Assembly: GCA_020629835.1 (NCBI GenBank)
Contig: JAHDCO010000004.1
Span: forward strand, 62,001-126,000
Reading direction: 5' to 3'
From: Granulosicoccaceae bacterium
GTDB lineage: Bacteria; Pseudomonadota; Gammaproteobacteria; Granulosicoccales; Granulosicoccaceae
DNA: 64,000 bases
Shown here: positions 42,125 through 51,056 of the stretch, piece after piece
How the letters are laid out: each line of letters begins with the position of its first letter
Position numbering within the stretch: position 1 is the first letter of the stretch
Notes under the pieces: model-generated
Seen by the model: only the letters and a program-made list of their open reading frames with translations
The model's database searches: none
Told to the model about the DNA's origin: nothing
Translations under genes and position numbers: made by a program

Positions 42125-42874
42125 ATGAAAGCGCTATTATTCGGATCGATCGGCACTGTGTGTGAAACTTCGCCCATTCAGTTGGCGGGATACAACACGG
42201 CCTTTAAAACCATTGGGCTCGACTGGTATTGGAGTGAGTCGGTGTACCGAGACTTGCTTACGGTAACTGGTGGACAGGCACGCCTGCACCATTATGCTGA
42301 GTCGCAGCACACAGACCTGAGCGATGCGGCAGTGACTGACATTCACGCGTTAAAAACCCAGTACTTCACCGAGCAACTGCAGCAAGGGTTCATACCTTTG
42401 CGACCAGGTGTATCGAGGCTGGTTCATAGTGCTCGTGAGTTCGGTGCACGGGTTGGCTTTATCACAACGACCGAGCCTGACAACGTAAGCGCGTTGTTGA
42501 AGAACAGTGACGCGCTGAGCCGCGCTGATTTTGATTTAATCACCACACGAGGTGTCGTGAAACGCGACAAGCCAAACCCGGATGTATATAGCTACGCATT
42601 GCAGACGCTGGGCCTGGATGCAAGCGAGACGATCGCGATCGAAGATACCGCCGATTGCGTTAACGCGTCTGTTAAAGCTGGCATCGCGACCCTGGCTACG
42701 CCGCACGGTTTCTCTGCTGATCAGTCCTTTGCAAACGCAGCCTCTGTGGTAACGAGCTTAGGCGATGAAAAAAGTCCCGCGCGCCACCAGTCAGGGGTTC
42801 GAGTCTTGAAAGACGGTATTGTCACCATCGCGTCTCTTCGCACCCTGCTGACGGTAGATGCGCATGTAGCCTGA
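42125..42874 (+). CDS. HAD-superfamily protein (CbbY-like fold) without nucleophile Asp
   Basis: 249 residues with the haloacid dehalogenase fold and CbbY-like cap. Motif II (ARVGFITTTE), motif III lysine (VVKRDKPNPDVYSYALQTLG) and motif IV acids (TIAIEDTADCVNAS, AGIATLATPHG) are present. Motif I, normally DxDGT, reads FGSIGTVCET, so the catalytic aspartate and the acid two residues later are replaced by Gly and Ile. It is probably not a phosphatase by the classical mechanism. It lies 33 bp upstream of the exonuclease-ligase pair. Confidence 0.82.
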   Translation: MKALLFGSIGTVCETSPIQLAGYNTAFKTIGLDWYWSESVYRDLLTVTGGQARLHHYAESQHTDLSDAAVTDIHALKTQYFTEQLQQGFIPLRPGVSRLVHSAREFGARVGFITTTEPDNVSALLKNSDALSRADFDLITTRGVVKRDKPNPDVYSYALQTLGLDASETIAIEDTADCVNASVKAGIATLATPHGFSADQSFANAASVVTSLGDEKSPARHQSGVRVLKDGIVTIASLRTLLTVDAHVA

Positions 42875-42907
42875 TTTATAGTCAGCTTATCAGAATGGGA
42901 AAAGACG

Positions 42908-43936
42908 TTGGTAGCGCTACTTGAGCCTAAAGACGGTGGACTAATCTGTAAGCCCGGTGGGTTTGCTATAGACCCGTGGGAGCCAGCAGAGCTTGCATTA
43001 ATTACCCATGCGCATGCTGACCATGCCCGCCCAGGTTCGCAACAGTACATCGCCGCCGATAGCTGTGTTCCGTTACTTAGAAAACGATTGGGTGAGGACA
43101 TCGATATAAAAGGTGTGCCTTTTGGCGAGCCGCTTACCTTTGGGGATACAACAGTTTCCTTTCACCCGGCAGGTCACGTCTTGGGTTCTGCACAAATCCG
43201 TGTAGAACACCAAGGCGAGGTTTGGGTGTTTACTGGAGATTTCAAACGAGATAACGATCCAACAGCAGAAGCGTTTGAACTAGTCCCTTGTAATACGCTC
43301 ATCACTGAAGCAACGTTCGCCCTGCCAATCTACAAATGGGAAAGTGGCCACGCGGTTGCACAGCAAATCTTTCAGTGGTGGCAGGCCATGAAAGCAGAAG
43401 GTCGACCTGCGGTTTTATTTGCTTATTCGCTTGGGAAGGCGCAGCGGGTGCTTGCAGAACTCATGCACTTTACGGACGAATCGGTCTACTTGCATGGAGC
43501 CGTTGCAAATATGACGGATGTGTATCGCCGGCAAGGCGTGCCCATGCTACCCACTCACCCAATTGATTTAGACGACAAGTCGAAAGACTATGCGGGCCAA
43601 TTGATTATTGCGCCCCCTGGTGCAAGCGGTTCTGCGTGGATGCGTCGGTTTAAGAATGCATCGACGGGTTTTTGTTCAGGATGGATGCGGGTACGTGGTA
43701 ATCGTCGTCGGCGAGGCTACGATCGCGGGTTTGTGTTGTCTGACCATGCAGATTGGCCTGCACTTTTAAAGACGGTTGAACAGTGTGGAGCGCAACAGGT
43801 GCTTACTACCCATGGGCGGGGCGATACGTTTGTAAAGTTTTTAAAAGAACAGGGGTATGTGGCAGAGGAACTATCAACTCGCTTCGCAGGCGAAGCAGAT
43901 GTAGATACGGGAAGCGAGTCCAGGGGTAGTGCTTAA
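42908..43936 (+). CDS. ligase-associated DNA exonuclease (metallo-beta-lactamase/beta-CASP)
   Basis: 342 residues from a TTG start. HAHADHA (about 35-41) is the di-metal motif; PAGHVLGSAQI, FTGDFKRDNDPT and ATFALPIYKW follow, with beta-CASP-like FAYSLGKAQRVLAEL and the C-terminal FVLSDHADWPALLKTVE. This family (TIGR04122) is found beside ATP-dependent ligases and is thought to trim DNA ends. The ligase gene starts on the next base after its stop codon, so the pair is cotranscribed. Confidence 0.92.
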   Translation: MVALLEPKDGGLICKPGGFAIDPWEPAELALITHAHADHARPGSQQYIAADSCVPLLRKRLGEDIDIKGVPFGEPLTFGDTTVSFHPAGHVLGSAQIRVEHQGEVWVFTGDFKRDNDPTAEAFELVPCNTLITEATFALPIYKWESGHAVAQQIFQWWQAMKAEGRPAVLFAYSLGKAQRVLAELMHFTDESVYLHGAVANMTDVYRRQGVPMLPTHPIDLDDKSKDYAGQLIIAPPGASGSAWMRRFKNASTGFCSGWMRVRGNRRRRGYDRGFVLSDHADWPALLKTVEQCGAQQVLTTHGRGDTFVKFLKEQGYVAEELSTRFAGEADVDTGSESRGSA

Positions 43937-45571
43937 ATGGAAGCGTTCGAGCAATTATATGTAGCGCTGGATAACACAACGTCTACAAACCGAAAAGTTC
44001 AGGCCATGTCGGCTTACTTTGCGAAGGCCGCTTCCAGTGACGCGGCTTGGGCGGTATATTTTCTTTCTGGCCGGCGTTTGAAAAGCGTGGTTCCTTCAAG
44101 CGTACTGAGGTTGTGGTTGGTTGAATGCAGTGAACTGCCGACGTGGTTGGTCGAGGAAACCTATGAGAGCGTTGGAGACCTAGCTGAGACGATCGCACTA
44201 TTGGTATCCGAGCCAGACGGTCATCGTGCTGGCGCTATCAGAGAAGTGTCGTTAACTAACTGGGTCAATGAACGCATTGAAGGCCTTCGGAATACCGATG
44301 TTTACACACAAAATCAACGCGTAAAGCACTGGTGGAAGAGCCTGCCCTACGGCCAGTGCTATGTAGTGAATAAGTTACTGACTGGCGGGCTGCGGGTTGG
44401 CGTCTCACAAGCACTGCTGGCAAGAAGTATCGCACAACACGCGTCACTCGATCGTGCGGTTGTGCTTCACCGTTTGATGGGTGATTGGTCACCCAATGCT
44501 GACTTCTGGGAGCAACTGATTGCCAAAGATGAAGGCGAAACGCTCAGCTCCCGACCCTACCCATTCTGTCTCGCTTCGCCACTCACAGAGCCGCCAGAAG
44601 CCTTAGGCGATGTAAATGAGTGGTTGGCGGAATGGAAATGGGATGGCGTGCGCGCCCAGGTCATTCGGCGCGACGGTCAAACCTATATCTGGTCACGCGG
44701 TGAAGAGCTAATAACTGAGCGATTTCCTGAAGTAGCGTCTGCCGCTTCGCAGCTACCGGACGGCACAGTACTCGATGGCGAAATTCTAGCCTGGGATGCC
44801 AATGGGGTATTGCCGTTTAGCGCATTACAAAGGCGCATAGGCCGAAAGAAAGTGGGTAAAAAGCTTTTGACCGAAGTCCCGTGCTGTTTGCTTGTCTACG
44901 ATCAGATGGAGCAAGGAAACACCGACATTCGACAGCAACCCATGAATCACCGTCGGGCTGTACTAGAAAGTACGCTCAAACGTTGGGCGCAGGAGTCTTC
45001 GGATTCTGTGGCCGCTGCCCTACCCGGTTTGCGAATTTCTGTACAGCACAAGGTGAGCAGTTGGGATGAGTTGCATGCCATACGAGCCGAATCACGCGTT
45101 GAGCGGGTAGAAGGACTGATGCTTAAGCATTACAGCGCCTTATACGAGACGGGACGTAAGCGCGGCTTATGGTGGAAATGGAAAGTGGAGCCCTACACGG
45201 TAGACGCCGTGCTACTTTATGCTCAAGCTGGACACGGACGCCGTTCTAATCTTTACACCGATTACACATTCGGAGTTTGGAACGACGATGAATTAGTTCC
45301 GGTGGCCAAAGCGTATTCGGGGCTAAACAACGATGAAATAAACACGCTGGATAAATGGATACGCAAAAACACGCTCGAGAAATTCGGCCCTGTGCGAGCG
45401 GTGGAAAAGCATCATGTATTTGAACTGGCGTTCGAAGGCATCAATGCCTCGACCCGCCATAAGTCAGGTATTGCCGTTCGCTTCCCACGTATTGTCCGCT
45501 GGCGGCATGACAAAAGTGTGCGTGATGCTGACAGCCTGGATGATGTTCGAAAACTCATGGATCCTGCATGA
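43937..45571 (+). CDS. ATP-dependent DNA ligase (bacterial LigB/LigD-like, exonuclease-linked)
   Basis: 544 residues. N-terminal ligase domain (KVQAMSAYFAKAASSDAAWA, NKLLTGGLRVGVSQALLARS), adenylation domain with catalytic lysine in EWKWDGVRAQV (~234), GEILAW (motif III), FSALQRRIGRKK, GLMLKHYSALYETGRKRGLW (motif IV) and the WWKWKVEPYTVDAVLLYAQ motif V, then an OB-fold domain. It seals nicks or ends with ATP. With the adjacent exonuclease it forms a known two-gene repair module that is separate from the NAD ligase. Confidence 0.94.
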   Translation: MEAFEQLYVALDNTTSTNRKVQAMSAYFAKAASSDAAWAVYFLSGRRLKSVVPSSVLRLWLVECSELPTWLVEETYESVGDLAETIALLVSEPDGHRAGAIREVSLTNWVNERIEGLRNTDVYTQNQRVKHWWKSLPYGQCYVVNKLLTGGLRVGVSQALLARSIAQHASLDRAVVLHRLMGDWSPNADFWEQLIAKDEGETLSSRPYPFCLASPLTEPPEALGDVNEWLAEWKWDGVRAQVIRRDGQTYIWSRGEELITERFPEVASAASQLPDGTVLDGEILAWDANGVLPFSALQRRIGRKKVGKKLLTEVPCCLLVYDQMEQGNTDIRQQPMNHRRAVLESTLKRWAQESSDSVAAALPGLRISVQHKVSSWDELHAIRAESRVERVEGLMLKHYSALYETGRKRGLWWKWKVEPYTVDAVLLYAQAGHGRRSNLYTDYTFGVWNDDELVPVAKAYSGLNNDEINTLDKWIRKNTLEKFGPVRAVEKHHVFELAFEGINASTRHKSGIAVRFPRIVRWRHDKSVRDADSLDDVRKLMDPA

Positions 45572-45575
45572 CTAG

Positions 45576-45800
45576 TTAGTCTTTTGTTGTAGCTGAGACG
45601 GAGCCTGTCTCACTGTTTTCTTCCCCGCCTGTGCTGTTTTCAGATTTTACATCTTCTACACCACCTTCTACCCCGACTTTATGAAGCGGAACACTCTTGT
45701 CTATTGCTTCGGTTTCCCAATAGCCATCGCGTGGGTACGCGCTCTCATCTTTACCAGCAGGCTGTGCTGCTGGTTTATTCATTTTATCTTCGCTCGACAT
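45576..45800 (-). CDS. small acidic hydrophilic protein
   Basis: 74 residues from the ATG at 45800 (MSSEDKMNKPAAQPAGKDES); a downstream ATG at 45782 is possible. Rich in Glu, Asp, Lys, Ser and Gly with no hydrophobic segment, so probably disordered. Family unknown. Tail-to-tail with the ligase, four bases away. Confidence 0.5.
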   Translation of the reverse strand: MSSEDKMNKPAAQPAGKDESAYPRDGYWETEAIDKSVPLHKVGVEGGVEDVKSENSTGGEENSETGSVSATTKD

Positions 45801-45836
45801 CAATAGTATATTCCGCTCTAAAGGTTGATGGGTTTA

Positions 45837-46385
45837 TCAGGCTTCTTCTGCTAGTGCCTGTTTTGCCAAGACATGAGATGTCAGGCGGTCGTACAAAGAT
45901 CCGTGTGTGTCGAAAAAGCCTGACCGCCAATCCTGCTGAACCTTATCGATAACAGCGGTTGAGGGTGCGCTGTATAGGTTCTTGCTGATAGCTGTCAACG
46001 AGCTATCAAACATAGACAGTGGATCATACTGTTGGTAGAAGCCAGCCAATTCGCGCACCGCTGAAGCGGGTAATTGATCAAGGTAGTCGAGCACAACAGA
46101 TTTACGTAACGACGCACTGCGCAGCAATGCATCGACGTTTGTGTCACTGATCAAACGTTCTTCCGGGCCTTCACGGCTACCAATAGGCTGCCGAGTCAAA
46201 CAGTCCAGTACACCGAGGATTAATATGGCTCGTGAGGCGTGCAAACGATGCGTCGAAGCCGCCACTGCCAGTTCAATGATTTCCAAGTCAGCGGGACTAA
46301 CGTTTTCTGTACGCGATTGTGAGTGCGTTTCTGAATCATCGATGGGCGCTTGATTCTGCGTGATTTGCGATTGTGATGTTTCCAT
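45837..46385 (-). CDS. hypothetical helical protein
   Basis: 182 residues. After a polar N-terminus (QSQITQNQAPIDDSETHSQS) the rest is predicted helical: LEIIELAVAASTHRLHASRA, ILILGVLDCLTRQP, LLRSASLRKSVVLDYLDQL, AGFYQQYDPLSMFDSS and DRLTSHVLAKQALAEEA. No signal peptide and no known motif. A GGGGCAGG ribosome-binding site lies upstream. I do not recognise a family. Confidence 0.65.
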   Translation of the reverse strand: METSQSQITQNQAPIDDSETHSQSRTENVSPADLEIIELAVAASTHRLHASRAILILGVLDCLTRQPIGSREGPEERLISDTNVDALLRSASLRKSVVLDYLDQLPASAVRELAGFYQQYDPLSMFDSSLTAISKNLYSAPSTAVIDKVQQDWRSGFFDTHGSLYDRLTSHVLAKQALAEEA

Positions 46386-46779
46386 ATAACCTGCCCCTTT
46401 GCTAGCGAGTTAGACTAATAATTCGCGTTCATTACCGATTAACGGGTTGGTACTGTTGGACGATCAGTTGCCTTACACGATCAGGTACTTTAGACGTAGA
46501 GGTTATTCGCATTGGCTTCAGAATATAAAATTTGGCCAAGCGCTAACCTTGAGGCCACGGTAGCTCAGTGATCCTTGTTTAATTAGGTAGTTGGTAAAAT
46601 TACTCCGATGATCGTAAAAAATACAAAAAACGCTGCTGAGTATGTGTGAGTCGATCTTGAGGAGAGGGATTCGGCTGGCCGTTCAGAAAAAGTTACACAC
46701 CCGATTATCTGTGCAAACCCGATGCTTCATACTTCAACCAAACCTGGCGCAACAGCCGGGCAAAGAATGGAGATTTGCT
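46386..46779. other. intergenic region before DUF1328 gene
   Basis: About 390 bp without a supported gene. It should hold the divergent promoters of the hypothetical gene and the DUF1328 gene. A segment around 46558 (GGTAGCTCAGTGATCC) looks like a tRNA D-arm fragment, but no acceptor, anticodon or T arms follow. Confidence 0.4.
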
Positions 46780-46938
46780 ATGTTAAGTTGGGCAGTTACA
46801 TTTTTTATTATTGCGATCATTGCCGCCGTATTAGGTTTCGGTGGTATCGCTGGTTCCGCCTCATCCATTGCACAAATTTTGTTTGTTGTTTTCTTAATTG
46901 TTGCGGTGTTTTCGTTTATTCGCGGGCGGAGTACGTAG
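46780..46938 (+). CDS. DUF1328 (UPF0391, YtjA-like) small membrane protein
   Basis: 52 residues from the ATG at 46780, with GGAG eight bases upstream. [50 protein letters not shown] is the standard DUF1328 pattern: two membrane helices separated by GGIAGSA. These very small inner-membrane proteins occur in stress-responsive loci; molecular function is unknown. Confidence 0.92.
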   Translation: MLSWAVTFFIIAIIAAVLGFGGIAGSASSIAQILFVVFLIVAVFSFIRGRST

Positions 46939-46966
46939 GTTACTCCTGTTTTAAACAGCGCCGTGA

Positions 46967-46988
46967 GCCCTCAGCAACTGCTGAGGGC
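46967..46988. terminator. stem-loop between DUF1328 and hemerythrin genes
   Basis: GCCCTCAGC (46967-46975) pairs with GCTGAGGGC (46980-46988) around an AACT loop. It lies between convergent genes. No U run follows on either strand, so its strength as a terminator is uncertain. Confidence 0.6.
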
Positions 46989-47012
46989 CCATGGCCAAAT
47001 CAAAACAGAAAT

Positions 47013-47456
47013 TTAGGCGTGTTCCAGCTCCTGCGATTTTCTGTCCTCGAATACACCCAACATATTTTCAATTTCAGTGTCTTTCATTTCCTTTCGAACA
47101 GCGTCAAAAACACTCGATTCTTCCTCTTCCATATGATGCTCGTTCTCGTCGGCTAATTTCTTGAACGTCGATAACCACTCTTCGTCCGAAACATTGAGCT
47201 TCTCTAGCTCCTCCAAAAGTTCAATTGCATCATGATGTTCAGCCACACTGTGGCGTGATTGATCGGTTGTTTCACTGTTTTCAAGCATTGGCGCGTAGAA
47301 CGATTCTTCTTCAGCTGCCGCATGCGCTCTGAATTCAACTCTGAATTCATCGAATAATTGCTGCCGTTCTGAAACTGAAGTATTCTCATTAAGGATGCCG
47401 TTCATTAATTCGCGTTGCTTTTTATGGTCGTGCTCAATTTTCTCAAAGATATCCAT
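47013..47456 (-). CDS. hemerythrin HHE-domain protein
   Basis: 147 residues from the ATG at 47456 (GGAG at eight bases); a longer frame upstream lacks support. HHE motifs: EKIEHDHKKQRELMNGIL, FRVEFRAHAAAEEESFYAPM, AEHHDAIELLEELEKL and ADENEHHMEEEESSVFDAV place His/Glu residues on four helices for a di-iron centre. Such cytoplasmic proteins sense or scavenge oxygen, NO or other reactive species. Belongs to the cluster of stress-type genes here. Confidence 0.92.
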   Translation of the reverse strand: MDIFEKIEHDHKKQRELMNGILNENTSVSERQQLFDEFRVEFRAHAAAEEESFYAPMLENSETTDQSRHSVAEHHDAIELLEELEKLNVSDEEWLSTFKKLADENEHHMEEEESSVFDAVRKEMKDTEIENMLGVFEDRKSQELEHA

Positions 47457-47692
47457 CTGCAGGTCTCCTGGTTGGAGACCGGATAATACGGTTGTACAGA
47501 TCCACTCAATAGACACTTGAAAGATTGCATCGCTAGCCGTGTAATATCGTTAACGCTGATTGGCAGGCTGTAGGTGTCACCGTCGTCTGCAGGGTTTTGA
47601 CTGCTTGCAATAATTACAGGAGCAAGACACTTCCTGTGCTTGCACCCGTAACCTATTCCCTTCCAAAGAATATCCAAAAAGGCACCTACATT

Positions 47693-47962
47693 ATGGAAAC
47701 AGTCAAAGTACAGGAACAAACCGATGCTGCGAAGGAAGCCGCAGAAAAGGTAAACGCGACGTTATCCGACGTCAGTAACCGGATTGAAAACGCTTCGGCC
47801 GAAGCTGCCCTGAATGCAGAGATCATGGCTGAAGAGGCGCAAAAAAAAGCAGCCGACACAATCAAAACCGTTGAGCGATATGTTCAGGAAAAACCATTGC
47901 AAGCTGCCGGCATTGTCTTCGCTGCAGGCATATTAACAGCTGTACTCTTACGCAAAAAGTAG
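47693..47962 (+). CDS. DUF883 / ElaB-YqjD-like membrane-anchored protein
   Basis: 89 residues. A long amphipathic alanine-rich helix (KEAAEKVNATLSDVSNRIEN, ALNAEIMAEEAQKKAADTIK) is followed by VQEKPLQAAGIVFAAGILTA and a basic LLRKK end. In E. coli relatives the C-terminal helix anchors the protein in the inner membrane and the N-terminal part contacts ribosomes in stationary phase. A paralogue-like gene with the same C-terminal pattern lies at 63143-63436. Confidence 0.87.
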   Translation: METVKVQEQTDAAKEAAEKVNATLSDVSNRIENASAEAALNAEIMAEEAQKKAADTIKTVERYVQEKPLQAAGIVFAAGILTAVLLRKK

Positions 47963-47976
47963 TGTTTATTTGGTCT

Positions 47977-48001
47977 GGGTGGTCGCGTAAGGCGACCACC
48001 C
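47977..48001. terminator. 10-bp stem-loop between convergent genes
   Basis: GGGTGGTCGC (47977-47986) pairs perfectly with GCGACCACCC (47992-48001) around GTAAG, between the DUF883 gene and the convergent response-regulator gene. The flanks are poor in T, so this is a candidate bidirectional terminator. Confidence 0.65.
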
Positions 48002-48013
48002 TTATAAGCAGTT

Positions 48014-49441
48014 CTACTGTACAGCCTTCAGTCGGTTATACAGCGTTTTAAGACTGACACCCAAAAGCTTCGATGCTTTTTGCTTGTTGCCGTTCACCGA
48101 TTCCAACGTTGCAAACATCAGTTTGCGCTCTAAATCCCAGAAACTTTCTCCCACAAAACTGTTGATTGCTGAATCAGCCGTGGATTGAAGGTTAGGAAGC
48201 AGCCGGGAATTCATAACCATTTCTTCACCATCCTCTGTTGCCGTGTAGGAGGTAAGCAACACGTTTTTGAACTCGGTGAAGTTACCTGGCCATGCGTATT
48301 TTTCCAGACATTGTTTAAGTTCGGCGGATACGGATTTTTCCGAACCAAACAGGTGATTCATTTCAGCAACTGCCACGTCAATCAATGAGCTGATATCGCC
48401 ACCGCGCTCTCTTAAAGGCGGCACAGCAATCTCGTTGCGAGCCAGTAAGTAATACAATTCGGGTAACAATCTTCCGCTGTTCAAAGCGGTCTCGGCAGGT
48501 TCTCTTAATACTGCCAGAATTACCAAAGCAGACTTCGAGGCATTCAACGCTCCATTAGGTCGATACTGTCCCGTTCTCAGGTAATCCAGTATTGCCGATT
48601 GCAAGTGCTTAGGTAGGTGCGTAAGGTCGTCCAAAAGCAACGAACCTTTCCCCGCTCTTTGAAAGTACCCTTCCTCAATGTTTGCCTCAGTTTTTGTGTG
48701 ATTCGCTTCAGAGGGTGCTTGCCCAAAAAATCGGGTTGTCGCCAACGCATCGTTCTCTACACCGCAGTTTACATAAATAAGCGGTTGATCAGAATACCGA
48801 TGCTTGTGCACCAATGAGGCGATCTCTGGTTTTAGTACACCGGGTTCGCCGGTCACCAGCGTGTGCATGAACGTCGATCTTGCCGCACTTTTAATCGAAG
48901 ATCTCAAAACACAGCTTTCCTTAGAATCTCCGTTCAGGCCGATGACTCGTGACGGCATCTCGAACATTTCATCATAGTAGTGAATGCGTTGCCTGCTTTC
49001 TGCGCGAGTAATTCGGTTTAACGACCCAATGAGTTCCTGAGCACTGACGGGTTTCTGTAAATAATCGAAAGCGCCCGCCCGCAAACAGTCCAGTGTCGTG
49101 TCCATGTTTTGAGAGCCGGTCACTACAATGATATTCCTGACGTTGTATTCGCCCAGCGTTTGTATGAGACTAACTCCACCTCCATCTGGTAAACCAAGAT
49201 CGACTAAAGCGATGCTCGGAGGAGAAATCCTGACGGCCTCTTGCGCTTCACTAATGGAATAGCAAGCTGATGCGTTATACCCCGCCCGCTGGATGATCTT
49301 GCACAGTAAGTCTGCGGTATCCCGATTGTCTTCAACGACTAAAATTGAATGAGAAGCCCGAGTATCAGATGGTGTTTTCCGCTGATTTTGTTTGCTTTGA
49401 ACACGACCGGTCTGTGGGGTAACCTCGATTGAGGAAATCAT
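48014..49441 (-). CDS. NtrC-like response regulator with degenerate AAA domain (paralogue 1)
   Basis: 475 residues. REC domain (~32-150; phospho-Asp in IALVDLGLPDG, Lys in DYLQKPVS), then an NtrC-type AAA-like domain (~165-405) and a Fis-type helix-turn-helix (KASKLLGVSLKTLYNRLKAV). The Walker A equivalent is TGEPGVLKPE, the Walker B equivalent LLLDDL, and there is no GAFTGA loop: that region reads FGQAPSEANHTKTEANIEEG. Sigma-54 activation is therefore unlikely; it probably acts as a sigma-70-type regulator or scaffold. Eleven bases downstream of a second paralogue on the same strand. Confidence 0.88.
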   Translation of the reverse strand: MISSIEVTPQTGRVQSKQNQRKTPSDTRASHSILVVEDNRDTADLLCKIIQRAGYNASACYSISEAQEAVRISPPSIALVDLGLPDGGGVSLIQTLGEYNVRNIIVVTGSQNMDTTLDCLRAGAFDYLQKPVSAQELIGSLNRITRAESRQRIHYYDEMFEMPSRVIGLNGDSKESCVLRSSIKSAARSTFMHTLVTGEPGVLKPEIASLVHKHRYSDQPLIYVNCGVENDALATTRFFGQAPSEANHTKTEANIEEGYFQRAGKGSLLLDDLTHLPKHLQSAILDYLRTGQYRPNGALNASKSALVILAVLREPAETALNSGRLLPELYYLLARNEIAVPPLRERGGDISSLIDVAVAEMNHLFGSEKSVSAELKQCLEKYAWPGNFTEFKNVLLTSYTATEDGEEMVMNSRLLPNLQSTADSAINSFVGESFWDLERKLMFATLESVNGNKQKASKLLGVSLKTLYNRLKAVQ

Positions 49442-49452
49442 TAAAACATCCT

Positions 49453-50793
49453 TTATTGGTAGGCGTTAATGCGGTTGTATAAGGTTTTTAAACTGATACC
49501 CAGCATTTTGGCGGTCGCTCGTTTGTCGCCGGCATGATGGTCCAAAGTGGCCAGAAGCAGCTGTTTTTCCAGCTGCCAAAACGAAGTCCCCACCAATTGG
49601 TCGATATCACGTACCTGCTCATCTTCTTGAGGAGCGTTGGTGAGTAAATGGGTAATTTCCGATTCGTTTTCGGCCATATCCGCGGCTGCTGTATCGAGTG
49701 CCATAGATAGCTCCAGGACGTTGTTAGGCCAACTGTGTTTAGCGATTAGATCTTCCGCCTCGGCAGAGAGCTTGATCGCTCTGTCATGCTTTTGCGATAA
49801 CACCTGACAGTAATATCGAGAAAATCGAATGGCATCGTCGATACACTGCCGTAAGGCAGGAACTCGGAGGGTGTATTGGGCCAGGTGAAAATACAGATCT
49901 GACCGGAGCGATTCGGATTCTAAAATATTGGTGGATTGTTCCTGACAGATGCTCACGGTGGCGACTGATACCCCAATTCCGTTTCGGCCATTCACACGTC
50001 GAAATCGTCCGGTTTTCATGAAAGACAGTAGTCTCGATTGTAGGGACGGGTGTAGCTCGGTAATGTCGTCGATGACCAAGGTGCCTCCTGCGGCCTGTTC
50101 CAGATAGCCTTTGTGCAGGCAGTCGCCGGTTTCGGGGTCCTCCAGGCCAAATAAACGTTCAGTTACTCGAGCATCATTTTCTGCAGCGCAGTTCATTCGC
50201 ACCAGTGGCCCACCTCGGCGACTGCGTTCGTGGATAAGTTCGGCAACCGAAAACTTTTGTGTTCCGCTTTCGCCCTCGATCAAAACATGACTGGTTGGGT
50301 GGGATGCAACCCGACCGATCATGATTTTTAGTTGCTGCAACACTGGCGAGTGCCCCACTTCAACCCAAGACGTGATTTCGTTGCTACTTGGGTCGTTAGC
50401 CGCTTCGTTGATGAGCTCGTTTTGCTGCGTGCGGGGTTGTATCGCACGCTTTAGCTGTGCAAGGTCCACGGGTTTTACGAGTACGTCCCTGGCTCTGCAC
50501 TTGATGCTTTTTATGACGGATTGTTGGGAAGTGTTACCGCTGATAACGATAAATCGGTCTTTTGTGGAATTGTTCAATTCCGCCATGAGGTCCAGCCCAT
50601 TTCCGTCGGGAAGGTCTATGTCTACCAGCATGAGTTTGGGTGCTTTTTCGAGGATAATCCGGCGCGCATCCGCGACGCGATGTGCGGTCGACACCTCATA
50701 GCCCTGTGACTGAAGCACTTGAGAGAACAGACCGGATAACGCCAAATCATCATCGAGTACGAGTGCAGAAGGCGGTTCGAATGGAGTAGCCAT
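49453..50793 (-). CDS. NtrC-like response regulator with degenerate AAA domain (paralogue 2)
   Basis: 446 residues: REC (phospho-Asp in LMLVDIDLPDGNG, Lys in VLVKPVD), AAA-like domain and Fis-type HTH (ATAKMLGISLKTLYNRINAY). Walker A is nearly normal but reads EGESGTQKF, Walker B is LVIDDI, and the GAFTGA segment is replaced by FGLEDPETGDCLHKGYLEQA. The layout and C-terminus LVGTSFWQLEKQLLLATLDH match paralogues 1 and 3. Cotranscribed with paralogue 1. Target genes unknown; neighbouring stress genes are candidates. Confidence 0.88.
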   Translation of the reverse strand: MATPFEPPSALVLDDDLALSGLFSQVLQSQGYEVSTAHRVADARRIILEKAPKLMLVDIDLPDGNGLDLMAELNNSTKDRFIVISGNTSQQSVIKSIKCRARDVLVKPVDLAQLKRAIQPRTQQNELINEAANDPSSNEITSWVEVGHSPVLQQLKIMIGRVASHPTSHVLIEGESGTQKFSVAELIHERSRRGGPLVRMNCAAENDARVTERLFGLEDPETGDCLHKGYLEQAAGGTLVIDDITELHPSLQSRLLSFMKTGRFRRVNGRNGIGVSVATVSICQEQSTNILESESLRSDLYFHLAQYTLRVPALRQCIDDAIRFSRYYCQVLSQKHDRAIKLSAEAEDLIAKHSWPNNVLELSMALDTAAADMAENESEITHLLTNAPQEDEQVRDIDQLVGTSFWQLEKQLLLATLDHHAGDKRATAKMLGISLKTLYNRINAYQ

Positions 50794-51056
50794 GGTGGAA
50801 GGGCCCTATGGAATGAGTCAGTTAGCCAATTTAGCGAGCTTAAAGTCGCATCAGAAACGCTGATATCAGGCAGGATAGTGTTGGCTTTCGGATGAATCTC
50901 CACGCTTGTCATTTTTACAACGACAGCGCCACTGAACCCTGTAAGGTCAAATACTCAAGCTCTACAGGGAAAATCCGCGCCCGTGATGGGGGCGGATCTA
51001 CTTAGCAAACAGGCATCAGAGAATGCACAGGATTTAAAGACAGCGAGTGCATTACT
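50794..51056. other. divergent promoter region with two dyads
   Basis: About 260 bp between paralogue 2 and the CheB gene. CCCTGTA (50937-50943) pairs with TACAGGG (50963-50969), and ATCCGC (50973-50978) with GCGGAT (50992-50997) plus an inner CCC/GGG. These could be operators or a structured leader of the cheB-like gene; no start or promoter can be fixed. Confidence 0.4.

Noticed and set aside
46555-46600. tRNA-like D-arm sequence GGTAGCTCAGTGATCC
   Set aside because: No matching acceptor stem, anticodon arm or T-arm motif follows at the correct spacing.
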